Source: Bacteroides sp. UBA7333 (GTDB taxonomy: Bacteria; Bacteroidota; Bacteroidia; Bacteroidales; Bacteroidaceae). From it: a stretch of DNA of 18,420 nt. Location of the stretch: the NCBI GenBank assembly GCA_002471195.1, contig DKPN01000016.1, forward strand, positions 1-18,420, in the 5' to 3' direction. Every line of letters starts with the position of its first letter. The stretch's first letter is position 1. Positions 1 to 8,041 of this stretch are shown here, piece by piece. The position numbers and the translations under genes are program-made. Below the pieces are notes generated by a model that was not told the DNA's origin, made no database searches, and saw only the letters and a program-made list of their open reading frames with translations.

Positions 1-124
1 AAAAAAAAAAAAAAAAAAAAATATTTATAAATTTTAAAAAATAAAAAATTTAATTTTTAAAAAGCGATGATGGATTAAATAAAAATGCTTTCTTTGTATT
101 TATTTATATAATACTTTATTACCA
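1..124. other. A/T-only left edge upstream of phoU
   Basis: Positions 1-21 are an unbroken A run, and the sequence stays purely A/T until about position 63. No coding sequence is visible. A weak match to the Bacteroidetes -7 box (TTTCTTTG, 89-96, 7 of 8 to TAnnTTTG) lies about 30 bases before phoU, without a clear -33 element. In related genomes phoU usually follows pst transporter genes; nothing of these is present, and the homopolymer suggests the contig simply starts here. Confidence 0.6.
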
Positions 125-808
125 ATGATACAGTTTATTGAATCCGAATTGCAACTATTGAAAAAAGAAGTGGATGAAATGTGGTCACTTGTTTATAATC
201 AATTAGAAAGAGCAGGCGAATCGGTATTGACGCAAGATAAGGAGTTGGCGCGACAAGTTATGGTTCGTGAGCGTAGAGTGAATGCATATGAATTGAAAAT
301 AGATAGTGATATCGAAGAGATTATCGCTTTATATAATCCGGTGGCAATTGACTTACGTTTTGTTTTAGCGATATTAAAAATTAATACTCATTTAGAACGA
401 TTAGGCGATTTCGCAGAAGGAATAGCACGATTTGTGATGAATTGTGATAATAATCTAGTCGATCAATCACTCATAGAAAAACTGCGTTTGAAAGAAATGT
501 TGAATGAAGTTCTTGATATGATGACTTTAGCTCAAGAGGCTTTGAATGCAGAAAATATTGAATTGGCAATGTCGGTATTTTCTAAAGATAATTTAGTAGA
601 CGAAATAAATGCGTCTGCGTCATCTATTTTGGCTTCCCATATCAACCTTCATCCTGAATCGACTCTTGAATGTTTAAATTTAGTGGGTGTATTTAGAAAG
701 CTCGAACGTTCGGGAGATCATATTACCAACATTGCCGAAGAAATTGTTTTCTACATCGATGCTAAAGTTTTGAAACATAATAGAAACGCAAAAGATTTAT
801 CGAAATAA
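125..808 (+). CDS. phoU: Phosphate signalling regulator PhoU
   Basis: PhoU is a cytoplasmic helical-bundle protein that links the PstSCAB phosphate transporter to the PhoR/PhoB-type two-component system and keeps the phosphate-starvation response off when phosphate is plentiful. The 227-residue product has the usual length and two repeats of the PhoU three-helix domain. Each repeat has the metal-binding E-R-x-x-D signature: ERLGD at residues 91-95 and ERSGD at 194-198. The block around residues 48-82 (VRERRVN, then NPVAIDLRFVLA) is typical of Bacteroidales PhoU. The ATG at 125 gives the expected N-terminus; no clear ribosome binding site precedes it, as is usual in this phylum. The gene is convergent with menE, 25 bases away, and a hairpin plus T-run follows it inside menE. 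The pst genes expected upstream are cut off by the window edge. Confidence 0.93.
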   Translation: MIQFIESELQLLKKEVDEMWSLVYNQLERAGESVLTQDKELARQVMVRERRVNAYELKIDSDIEEIIALYNPVAIDLRFVLAILKINTHLERLGDFAEGIARFVMNCDNNLVDQSLIEKLRLKEMLNEVLDMMTLAQEALNAENIELAMSVFSKDNLVDEINASASSILASHINLHPESTLECLNLVGVFRKLERSGDHITNIAEEIVFYIDAKVLKHNRNAKDLSK

Positions 809-833
809 TTGCCGAACAACTTTTAATCAATAT

Positions 834-1925
834 TTATATTGGCAAAATATCTCTCAACAACAATTTGGACTGACTACGATCAATCTTGTTATTGTTGGTG
901 AGAGGTATTTTTTTTGTAAACACAATATGGTGTGGCTGCCAAAATTTAGGTAAATGTTTTATCAACTCTTTGTATTGTTCTGCATCACCATTTTGCGATT
1001 CGATTAATAAAACAACCTCTTCGCCCCATTTAGAATGTGGTATACTAGATACAATAAATGGCTCTTTAATATATTCTGAAAGTATTTCTTCTACCTGTTC
1101 AATTTGAATTTTTACTCCTCCGCTATTTATCGTATTATCTTTGCGGCCAATAACAGTAAAAGTGCCATCTTTATGTATCTGAGCAATATCATTGGTGTGG
1201 AGAATATCACTGCATATTTGAGGTGCATCTATTATAAGAGTTGAATCTTTGTCGAGCCATACTTTTATATTGGGTAGTGGGGTATAGCTATGTTCGTACT
1301 TTTTTCCATTGATCCGTCTCAATGCTATGTGCGATAGCGTTTCTGTCATTCCGTAAGTTGAAAAAACATTGTTAGAGTATTCATGTAACAGATTTTCCAA
1401 CTCTTTGCTAATGCCCGATCCACCGATAATCAATTGCTTTATTTTACCCAGTCTTTTGTTCTCAAGCGGTGTATTAATACTATTATAGACTTGCGCTGGT
1501 ATCATTGCAGCAAAATCAATAGCATGGTCAATATTTTGCAATGGATGTCCGGAGGGTACAACTGCGTATAGATTTAAGCGACATACCAGAGTTCTCACTA
1601 TCATCATTTTGCCGGCTATGTATTGCGTAGGAAGACATAATAAGGCTTTATCTCCTTCCTTTAATCCTAAAAAACGACATGTTGCAATGGCACTCTGTAT
1701 CATGTTTTCTTTTGATACTATGATTTTTTTTGGAAGGCCTGTCGATCCGGATGTTTGAACTGATATTGTAGGAGAATCATTCAACCACTCTTCAAGAAAA
1801 AGGTATAAATCGTTGAAGAATAATTTTTCTTCTCCCGATTTTGATGCTACAATTTCATTTAGTTTAGCTAAATCGGTCGATACCCCATTGAGAATTAATA
1901 ATTGTTCGTTTCTATTGATATACAT
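834..1925 (-). CDS. menE: o-Succinylbenzoate-CoA ligase MenE
   Basis: MenE is an AMP-forming acyl-CoA ligase that activates o-succinylbenzoate to its CoA thioester in menaquinone synthesis. With the start used here the protein has 363 residues, typical of the short Bacteroidales MenE. Visible motifs are the P-loop TSGSTGLPK (58-66), the A5 motif YGMTET (191-196), the hinge region GRKDNTINSGG (260-270) and the C-terminal PLTNNNKIDR (341-350) with catalytic Lys347. The open frame extends upstream to an ATG at 1985, but that would overlap menC by 50 bases. The ATG at 1925 sits 10 bases after the menC stop and begins with M-Y-I, so it is preferred. It is the last gene of the men operon and is convergent with phoU. 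Confidence 0.93.
   Translation of the reverse strand: MYINRNEQLLILNGVSTDLAKLNEIVASKSGEEKLFFNDLYLFLEEWLNDSPTISVQTSGSTGLPKKIIVSKENMIQSAIATCRFLGLKEGDKALLCLPTQYIAGKMMIVRTLVCRLNLYAVVPSGHPLQNIDHAIDFAAMIPAQVYNSINTPLENKRLGKIKQLIIGGSGISKELENLLHEYSNNVFSTYGMTETLSHIALRRINGKKYEHSYTPLPNIKVWLDKDSTLIIDAPQICSDILHTNDIAQIHKDGTFTVIGRKDNTINSGGVKIQIEQVEEILSEYIKEPFIVSSIPHSKWGEEVVLLIESQNGDAEQYKELIKHLPKFWQPHHIVFTKKIPLTNNNKIDRSQSKLLLRDILPI
851..915 (+). terminator. Rho-independent terminator of phoU, inside the 3' end of menE
   Basis: Arms 851-864 and 891-904 pair over 14 positions with a single A/G mismatch and a 26-base loop. Eight T follow at 908-915 on the plus strand. This is the classic terminator layout for a plus-strand transcript, and it begins 43 bases after the phoU stop. 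It lies wholly within the antisense of the last menE codons, which encode the conserved P-L-T-N-N-N-K-I-D-R motif and the C-terminus. The minus-strand side lacks a comparable T-run, so it probably acts mainly on phoU. Confidence 0.6.
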
Positions 1926-1935
1926 CGTTTTGAAA

Positions 1936-2955
1936 TCAGTCGTTAAACCACATTTTGTTTTTTTGTAAATCGAGAGGCACATCAATATTATTGATAAATA
2001 ATGACCCTGTTCCTAAACCTTGAGGCATCGTGTTTGGGTAAGTAGAACACCAATGTGCTATTGAGTTTAGCCCAATATTCGACTCTAAAGCCGAAGTAGC
2101 CCACCAACCTATTTTTCTTTTTTCTACTTCTGCAATCCATTCATCACAACCACTAAGGCCGCCATGTAAACTGGGTTTTAAAATGATGTACTGTGGTTGA
2201 ATGATGTCGAGTAAATGTTGTTTTTCAATGCGTTGGTTAACTCCGATTAGCTCTTCGTCGAGCGCTATTGGTAAAGGAGTGGCTTCTACTAATCTAGCCA
2301 TTTTCTCCCATTGATTGGCTGCAATAGGTTGTTCGATGGAGTGAATATCCAGTTTGGCTAATCTCTCTAGCTTGCTTAAAGCCTCTTCGGTTTTGAAAGC
2401 TCCATTTGCATCGACTCGTATTTCTATATCATTTTTTGAAAAATGATTTCTAATGAATTCTATTAACTTAATCTCTTCGTTAAAATCGATTGAACCAATT
2501 TTTATTTTAATACAATCAAATCCTCTTTTAATCTTGTCCTCTATCTGTTGTAACATGAAGTTATAGCTTCCCATCCATACCAACCCATTAATGGATATGC
2601 CTGTTTCTCCTTTCGAAAAAGATGTATTCTGTAACTGATAACTGTTTGATTTAAAATGTGCAAATGCAGTTTCCAGCCCAAATAAAATAGAAGGATAAGG
2701 TCGAAGTTTATTATGATCAATATATCCCTTTGACGCCACCTCATTACAAATTTGCTGCAGCTTTTGCTCGTAATTTTCGGTTAAATCACAGCTTAAACTA
2801 GGAAGTGGAGCGCATTCTCCAATTCCTAGTCTATCAGGAAATTCATTGGAGGTAAGATATAAATACCATACATCTCTTGTGGAGTAAACACCACGCGACG
2901 TGGCCGCTGGTTGCTTAAAATATAGACGATATGGGCAAACTTTCAATGAATACAT
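1936..2955 (-). CDS. menC: o-Succinylbenzoate synthase MenC
   Basis: MenC is an enolase-superfamily enzyme that dehydrates SHCHC to o-succinylbenzoate. The 339-residue protein carries the full superfamily active site: the K-x-K pair Lys150 and Lys152 (CIKIKIG), metal ligands Asp182 (RVDANG), Glu208 (SIEQP) and Asp233 (ALDEE), and Lys260 (ILKPS) on the opposite face. The N-terminal capping domain covers roughly residues 1-115. Enolase-superfamily enzymes in other contexts can be dipeptide epimerases or N-acylamino-acid racemases, but placement between menB and menE settles the role. The start at 2955 lies 14 bases after the menB stop, and the stop lies 10 bases before the chosen menE start, so the three genes are clearly co-transcribed. 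Confidence 0.93.
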   Translation of the reverse strand: MYSLKVCPYRLYFKQPAATSRGVYSTRDVWYLYLTSNEFPDRLGIGECAPLPSLSCDLTENYEQKLQQICNEVASKGYIDHNKLRPYPSILFGLETAFAHFKSNSYQLQNTSFSKGETGISINGLVWMGSYNFMLQQIEDKIKRGFDCIKIKIGSIDFNEEIKLIEFIRNHFSKNDIEIRVDANGAFKTEEALSKLERLAKLDIHSIEQPIAANQWEKMARLVEATPLPIALDEELIGVNQRIEKQHLLDIIQPQYIILKPSLHGGLSGCDEWIAEVEKRKIGWWATSALESNIGLNSIAHWCSTYPNTMPQGLGTGSLFINNIDVPLDLQKNKMWFND

Positions 2956-2969
2956 AAGTGTGTGATATA

Positions 2970-3797
2970 TTATGGTAGTTTAGGAAACTGTTTGAAGTCG
3001 GGTTTGCGTTTTTCAAGAAATGCTTTTTTACCTTCTTGCGCTTCATCAGTAAGATAATAGAGCATTGTTGCATCGCCGGCAAGTTCTTGAATACCAGCTT
3101 GACCATCCAACTCGGCATTCAATCCTGCTTTGATCATTCTTAATGCTAAAGGACTCAGTTGCATCATCTCTTCGGCCCATTTTACATATTCATTTTCTAA
3201 TTCGTTTAGTGCAACAACGGTGTTTACCAATCCCATATCTAAGGCTTGTGAAGCATTATATTGACGGCAAAGGAACCAAATTTCGCGCGCTTTCTTTTGT
3301 CCGACTACACGTGCCAAATAAGAAGAGCCAAAACCTGCATCGAAACTACCAACTTTAGGACCGGTTTGTCCAAAAATAGCATTTTCGGAAGCTATACTTA
3401 AGTCGCAAACTACATGTAGCACATGGCCGCCACCAATAGCATATCCATTTACTGCTGCAATCACCGGCTTGGGTATGCTGCGTATTTGTTTTTGAACATC
3501 AAGCACACTTAAACGAGGAATACCATTTTTGTCAATGTATCCACCACGTCCTTTTACATTTTGATCGCCACCACTACAAAATGCTTTATCGCCTGCACCT
3601 GTCAATACAACAACACAAATGTCTTGCTCTTCTCGGCAGATACGTAGAGCATCGCTCATTTCGGCTGTTGTGGTGGGTGTAAATGCATTTCTATATCTTT
3701 CTCTGTTGATTGTGATACGAGCAATTCCATTATAATATTCGAAAAGAATATCTTCATACTCTTTGATAGTGCTCCATTCTCTTATATTTGTTTCCAT
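2970..3797 (-). CDS. menB: 1,4-Dihydroxy-2-naphthoyl-CoA synthase MenB (type I)
   Basis: MenB is a crotonase-fold enzyme that cyclises o-succinylbenzoyl-CoA to 1,4-dihydroxy-2-naphthoyl-CoA. The 275-residue sequence has the oxyanion-hole segments FCSGGDQ (73-79) and GYAIGGGH (118-125), the catalytic Asp153 in VGSFDAG, and the conserved C-terminal tail EGKKAFLEKRKPDF (255-268). The segment FGQTGPKVGSFD (142-153) has Gly146 where MenB of the M. tuberculosis type has Asp. Gly here is the hallmark of the bicarbonate-dependent type I enzymes such as that of E. coli. The start at 3797 leaves only 6 bases after the menD stop. This is the most clear-cut gene of the cluster. Confidence 0.96.
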   Translation of the reverse strand: METNIREWSTIKEYEDILFEYYNGIARITINRERYRNAFTPTTTAEMSDALRICREEQDICVVVLTGAGDKAFCSGGDQNVKGRGGYIDKNGIPRLSVLDVQKQIRSIPKPVIAAVNGYAIGGGHVLHVVCDLSIASENAIFGQTGPKVGSFDAGFGSSYLARVVGQKKAREIWFLCRQYNASQALDMGLVNTVVALNELENEYVKWAEEMMQLSPLALRMIKAGLNAELDGQAGIQELAGDATMLYYLTDEAQEGKKAFLEKRKPDFKQFPKLP

Positions 3798-3803
3798 AAC
3801 TAA

Positions 3804-5468
3804 TTATTTTTTTAAGCTGTGATAAAAATCTTTTAATATTCTGGCATCTTTGTTTTTGTTGGTGAAAACCTCCATTAAGATAGGCTTTTCAGATGCCTCA
3901 TTGTGTGTGAAAAGCTCCATGTTATTTTCTAAATCAGTAGCGTTTTCAACTTTTATATATGTAAAATTACATTCGAGTGCCCACCCCTCGGCCGATGTAT
4001 TATGTACGCCCGTAATAAACTTATGTGAAGTTCCCGACATTTCTAGCCCAGGTAGCGTATTGAATATTTCGCCACCACCATTGTTGAGTAATAAAATTCT
4101 TAAATTGCTCTTTATGTGATTGTTCCACAGAGCATTCATGTCATAGAAAAAGCTTAAATCGCCAATGATAACATAGTTTATCTTCTCTGAAGATAAGGCA
4201 TATCCTACAGCTGTCGAAAGGGAGCCTTCAATTCCACTGGTTCCTCTATTGCAACATACTTCTATGGTATCGGGAAAATTATATAATTCGGCATATCGTA
4301 CAGGCGAACTGTTGGCAATATGAAGAACACTATTGGGTGATATTTGCTTTAACAGACTACCTATGGCCGACATCTCTGAATATGCAAAATCGGGAGTTGG
4401 CAATTGCTTGCAATAATTTTCCCATAGCAATGGATATTGAGGTGTTTTAGAGTCTAATAAAGTTGAAATCTTTTCGAGAAACTCAAAAGGATCCATCTCA
4501 ATGACGGTGGTTAATTTGCCAAATAAATCAATCACCTCGCCATCGGCAGAGACATGCCAATGCTCTATGTTGGGATTATTTCTTATAAATTGTTTTAATC
4601 TCTTAGAAACGATATGTCCTCCGTAGGTTATCACTAAATCGGGTGAGAGCTTCTCTTTAGTTTCATCATCCATTGCATATAATGCCATGTCAAAGTTCTT
4701 TATAGCTTGTCCCGGAATGGTTCTATTGCTTAAGTGCTCGGTAAGCCACGCAAAATGTTTATATAATGATTTTGTATATTTTTTTTCGAATAAATAAATC
4801 AAATTCATCTGCCCAACAATCATCATTTTTTTCGGATAATTGTTTAGCTTATCAATCAGCTCCTTATAATTACGGTCGTAAATGTTTAAACCTTGGTAGC
4901 GCGTAATTAAGCGTACTTCGGGCAAATGCTCTTCGGTAAACTGGAATAACGGATCGGATATAGGTACATTAATATGCACCGGACCCTTTCCGTGATGATT
5001 TAACTCTAATAATGCCTCATTAATCAATCGGTTGCAATACCACTCATCTTCTTCTCTATTAATCTCGGGAAGGTTGACCGACATCTTCACAAGTGTCTTA
5101 AAAATATGGGGTTGCGGCAATGTTTGACCATCCATTTGTCCAATCCACGATGCAGGTCTATCGGCCGATATAACTACAATCGGCACTTTTTGATAAAATG
5201 CTTCGGAAACAGCAGGGTGCAAATTGGCCAATGCACTTCCGGATGTACAGCATATAGCAACAGGTTTCCCTCCATGAAGTGCTAAACCTATGGCCAAATA
5301 GCCTGCACTTCGTTCGTCGGTAGCTCCATAACACGAGAAATCGGGATGGGTGGATAGTGAATGTACTATGGGTGCGTTTCGGCTACCGGGACATAATACT
5401 ACTTTTGTGATTTCATGTTTTTGCAACAAAGCTATCAGTTGAAGTATGCTTTTTTTGTTAGTATACAT
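3804..5468 (-). CDS. menD: SEPHCHC synthase MenD (ThDP-dependent)
   Basis: MenD is a thiamine-diphosphate enzyme that joins isochorismate and 2-oxoglutarate to give SEPHCHC. At 554 residues it has the normal length. Visible features are the N-terminal CPGSRNAPI (26-34), the ThDP-activating glutamate Glu52 in TDERSAGYLAIGLA, the conserved SADRP (101-105) near the isochorismate site, and the cofactor-binding block that starts GDLSFFYD (436-443) and ends with LLLNNGG (about 459-465). The middle region (about 190-350) is the more variable domain, as usual in MenD. It starts 10 bases after the menF stop and ends 6 bases before menB. Confidence 0.95.
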   Translation of the reverse strand: MYTNKKSILQLIALLQKHEITKVVLCPGSRNAPIVHSLSTHPDFSCYGATDERSAGYLAIGLALHGGKPVAICCTSGSALANLHPAVSEAFYQKVPIVVISADRPASWIGQMDGQTLPQPHIFKTLVKMSVNLPEINREEDEWYCNRLINEALLELNHHGKGPVHINVPISDPLFQFTEEHLPEVRLITRYQGLNIYDRNYKELIDKLNNYPKKMMIVGQMNLIYLFEKKYTKSLYKHFAWLTEHLSNRTIPGQAIKNFDMALYAMDDETKEKLSPDLVITYGGHIVSKRLKQFIRNNPNIEHWHVSADGEVIDLFGKLTTVIEMDPFEFLEKISTLLDSKTPQYPLLWENYCKQLPTPDFAYSEMSAIGSLLKQISPNSVLHIANSSPVRYAELYNFPDTIEVCCNRGTSGIEGSLSTAVGYALSSEKINYVIIGDLSFFYDMNALWNNHIKSNLRILLLNNGGGEIFNTLPGLEMSGTSHKFITGVHNTSAEGWALECNFTYIKVENATDLENNMELFTHNEASEKPILMEVFTNKNKDARILKDFYHSLKK

Positions 5469-5478
5469 AGTGGCTACA

Positions 5479-6561
5479 TCACTTTATAATTAATATATTT
5501 TTCATGGTGAGCATCTTCTTTTCGGTTTCAACCCACTCATCGCTCATATTCGATGAAGACAATAACCCTCCACCTGCATATAGTGTAAATTCTTGATCGG
5601 TAAAATGAATACAGCGAAGATTGACATATAGATCGGTAATATGATCTGTGTCTATCATACCAATAAATCCTGAATAATATTTTCGATTGTATCCTTCGTT
5701 CGAAATAATAAATTGATAGGCTTTATTTTTGGGCATACCACATACTGCAGGAGTAGGGTGAAGCTGTTTAATTAAACTCGCTACTTTGCATGTTTCGGGT
5801 ATTGAAAAACTAAAGTCGGTGCGCAAATGCGATAACTCGGCCGCCTTAATAGAGTAGGGCTGCGTTTCTTGTGGTGTGATACCATTGTCTACCAATAGTT
5901 TGCGGATGTATAAACTCACCACATCTTGTTCCATTTTATTTTTGATATCCCAACTGTCAGGTAGTTTTCCTTTGTTCAATGATTGGGTACCCGCAAGTGC
6001 AACTGTCATCCATTGCCCCGTTTTATTAGATAATAACAACTCGGGAGTGCAGCCCATCCATTGACCGGTAACCGGTGTGTTAAAATAATAAATATATGAG
6101 TTTTGATACCGCAAACAGGCTTCAATAAAGCTTTGCTCTATATCTATTTGGGTGGTTTTTGAGTTGGTGGAGCAGCGTGATAGAACTAGCTTTTCAAACT
6201 CTTTCTTCTTTAGTTGTTCTGAAAATATAGCAAACTTATTTTTATATGACGCACAGTTATCGGTTTGTTCGACTAATAGATACTTTCTCTCTGTTTTTTG
6301 AATAAGCTCATTTATATCTACCGAAAATGTTTTATCGGCACGTATTATGCACAAAGGTGTGCGATCTTTTAGTTGAAAGGGTGCAATGACAAATCCCGAT
6401 TTATTATTTATATCTTCAATGTCATAGGTGGTATAAACTTCATTGTCATTTTGTATCACAACGTGTAGTTTATTTTCTCTTGGTGCACGATAAATAGCAA
6501 AAGGTAAACCTTTTGCTATTAATTTGTCTATTGAGAATAATTTGTTTGTCTGTTCAATCAT
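5479..6561 (-). CDS. menF: Isochorismate synthase MenF
   Basis: This chorismate-binding enzyme converts chorismate to isochorismate, the entry step of the pathway. The protein has 360 residues, shorter than E. coli MenF, with the reduction in the variable N-terminal half. Lys124 (FEKLVLSR) and Glu174 (CTPELL) stand 50 residues apart, the same spacing as the general base and acid in E. coli MenF (Lys190/Glu240) and EntC (Lys147/Glu197). Also present are the LAGTQ block (189-193), SHLRTDF (244-250), the HPTPAVCGMP segment (268-277) and YNRKYYSGFIG (291-301). The context of menD and menB favours menaquinone rather than siderophore synthesis. Its ATG overlaps the stop of the upstream fusion gene (ATGA, 6558-6561), which suggests translational coupling. 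Confidence 0.94.
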   Translation of the reverse strand: MIEQTNKLFSIDKLIAKGLPFAIYRAPRENKLHVVIQNDNEVYTTYDIEDINNKSGFVIAPFQLKDRTPLCIIRADKTFSVDINELIQKTERKYLLVEQTDNCASYKNKFAIFSEQLKKKEFEKLVLSRCSTNSKTTQIDIEQSFIEACLRYQNSYIYYFNTPVTGQWMGCTPELLLSNKTGQWMTVALAGTQSLNKGKLPDSWDIKNKMEQDVVSLYIRKLLVDNGITPQETQPYSIKAAELSHLRTDFSFSIPETCKVASLIKQLHPTPAVCGMPKNKAYQFIISNEGYNRKYYSGFIGMIDTDHITDLYVNLRCIHFTDQEFTLYAGGGLLSSSNMSDEWVETEKKMLTMKNILIIK

Positions 6562-7790
6562 TCTTTATTAAAAATACTATTAACTATACGAACTGTCGAA
6601 ACAAGTTTTGATGTCGATGTATAGACATCAATGTTCCACACATGCGACGATCTGCCTTTATGAATAATAGTTCCAACAGCTCTTACTGTATCACCTTCTA
6701 AAGCCGATGATATATGATTGCCACTGACTTGCATGCCAGCTACCATTTCATCGCTTTTACATATTAATAACGATCCCATACCTGCTACAGTTTCGGCTAA
6801 AGCTAAAGTAGCACCGCCATGCAACACGCCAAATGGTTGTCGAGTGCGTTCGTTTACAGGCATGGTTGCCTCTACTCTCCCTTCGGATACATAGGTGTAT
6901 TGTATGCCAAGATTGGCTACTAACGTGTTTTTAGCCCCTCTGTTCAACTCTTCAACTGTGATATCAGATGTTTTTAAATCGGACAAAACATTGTTGATTA
7001 CGGCATTGGCTACTCCATCTTCATCATTCGAATCGGTTACACTATCTGCACAAACCTTTACTGAATGTTCTGCATTTTTCATTGCTATGCCCAAACCGGC
7101 TATTTGCAACATAGATACATCACATATACCATCGCCGATGGCAATTACTTCATTGGGCAAAACGGATAGTTTTTCGAGTAGTGCCGATAAAGTAGTTGCT
7201 TTATCGATTCCATTTGGAACTACTTCAAGAAAAAACTTTTCTGAGCGATATACATCAAGTGTACCGCTTAAACGTTTTTTCCAATGTTCTTCCAATTGCT
7301 TTAGCTCTGTTTCATTATCGCTTACCAACATACATTTGCATGGTGCAAAATCAATGGCTATCGACAGTTCTGGTTCAACAATGATGTTGAGATGGTTGAG
7401 CTGAGCTTCCTTTTCAATGTGAATGTTGTCAGCTGTATTAGTTATCAATGTATCATCATGATAAGTAAATACAGGGAAGCCAATCTTCTCGGCTTTTCTT
7501 TCTATATATGGCAACATCTCCGGATTGATTCTTCTTTCAAAAAGAATTTCACCGTTTTGAGCGTTAATGATTTGTCCTCCGTTATAGGAGATGATATATC
7601 CTCCATAACCACCTAAATTTAATTGTTTCGCTATAGGGAGCAAACCATAAGTGGGCCTACCCGATACCAAGACAATACGAATACCTTTTTGTTGGGCTTT
7701 AATTAGTGTCTCTTGTGTGCGTGTGCTAATTTTATTTTGACTATTTAATAGCGTTCCGTCAACATCTAATGCTAATAATTTATATTCCAT
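6558..7790 (-). CDS. HAD-domain–hotdog fusion, 1,4-dihydroxy-2-naphthoyl-CoA thioesterase
   Basis: This single 410-residue frame joins two enzymes. Residues 1 to about 270 are a Cof-type (HAD-IIB) domain with LDVDGT (Asp9, Asp11), VSGRP (Ser43), Lys197 and GDGICD (Asp220, Asp224), where Cys223 replaces the usual Asn. Residues about 283-410 are a hotdog thioesterase close to E. coli YdiI/MenI: QPFGVLHGG (318-326), candidate catalytic Glu333 in ALAET, and GNHISSALEGD (357-367). In the men operon its role is hydrolysis of DHNA-CoA to DHNA, the step after MenB. From memory, fusions of this kind in Bacteroides fragilis (BF1314) and Porphyromonas gingivalis (PG1653) have an active thioesterase and a HAD domain that serves oligomerisation only. 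First gene of the operon; its stop overlaps the menF start. Confidence 0.9.
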   Translation of the reverse strand: MEYKLLALDVDGTLLNSQNKISTRTQETLIKAQQKGIRIVLVSGRPTYGLLPIAKQLNLGGYGGYIISYNGGQIINAQNGEILFERRINPEMLPYIERKAEKIGFPVFTYHDDTLITNTADNIHIEKEAQLNHLNIIVEPELSIAIDFAPCKCMLVSDNETELKQLEEHWKKRLSGTLDVYRSEKFFLEVVPNGIDKATTLSALLEKLSVLPNEVIAIGDGICDVSMLQIAGLGIAMKNAEHSVKVCADSVTDSNDEDGVANAVINNVLSDLKTSDITVEELNRGAKNTLVANLGIQYTYVSEGRVEATMPVNERTRQPFGVLHGGATLALAETVAGMGSLLICKSDEMVAGMQVSGNHISSALEGDTVRAVGTIIHKGRSSHVWNIDVYTSTSKLVSTVRIVNSIFNKE

Positions 7791-7818
7791 GATTAAAAGG
7801 TTTTATAGGTTTATCCAA

Positions 7819-7826
7819 CAAAGATA
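7819..7826 (-). promoter_or_regulatory. Putative -7 box of the men operon promoter
   Basis: On the minus strand the sequence reads TATCTTTG, a full match to the Bacteroidetes sigma-ABfr -7 consensus TAnnTTTG. It is placed 28 bases ahead of the fusion gene's ATG, leaving a leader of about 20 bases. The -33 region about 20 bases upstream shows no good TTTG, so the assignment rests on the -7 box and its position. Confidence 0.42.
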
Positions 7827-8041
7827 ATATTAATTGGAAAAAATGCGATGAAGAAGCCATGAAAAAAGGAAACCGCAATTGTATTTTAAATATCGAAATT
7901 ATCTATAAAACGGGCTATTGATAGTTTATAAAGAACTATGCTGCTTATTGTAAGAATTAACAGTGTTAAATGCATGAATTTAAGATGAAGAATGTATGAG
8001 ATTTTAAATCAGATTTTAATCACTAGTAATTGTAGTGCAAC

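Noticed and set aside
89..96. Promoter box TTTCTTTG before phoU
   Set aside because: Only 7 of 8 to the -7 consensus and no -33 element in a strongly A/T-biased edge; too weak for a separate feature.
886..1107. Plus-strand frame of 73 codons inside menE
   Set aside because: It is the antisense shadow of a well-supported gene and shows no recognisable protein features.
1926..1985. Longer N-terminus of MenE (start at 1985)
   Set aside because: It would overlap menC by 50 bases and add 20 residues unlike MenE; the ATG at 1925 fits the operon spacing and family length better.
6930..6990. Possible assembly join or frameshift between the HAD and hotdog domains
   Set aside because: The frame is continuous across the linker, codon use does not change, and such fusions are known in Bacteroidales.
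6895..7404. Plus-strand frame of 169 codons inside the HAD–hotdog gene
   Set aside because: It is antisense to a gene with clear domain motifs, and its product (rich in Ser and Thr) matches nothing I recognise.
7859..7921. Small plus-strand frame of 20 codons in the pgi/men gap
   Set aside because: Very short, with no promoter or conserved pattern visible; chance frames of this size are expected in such a gap.
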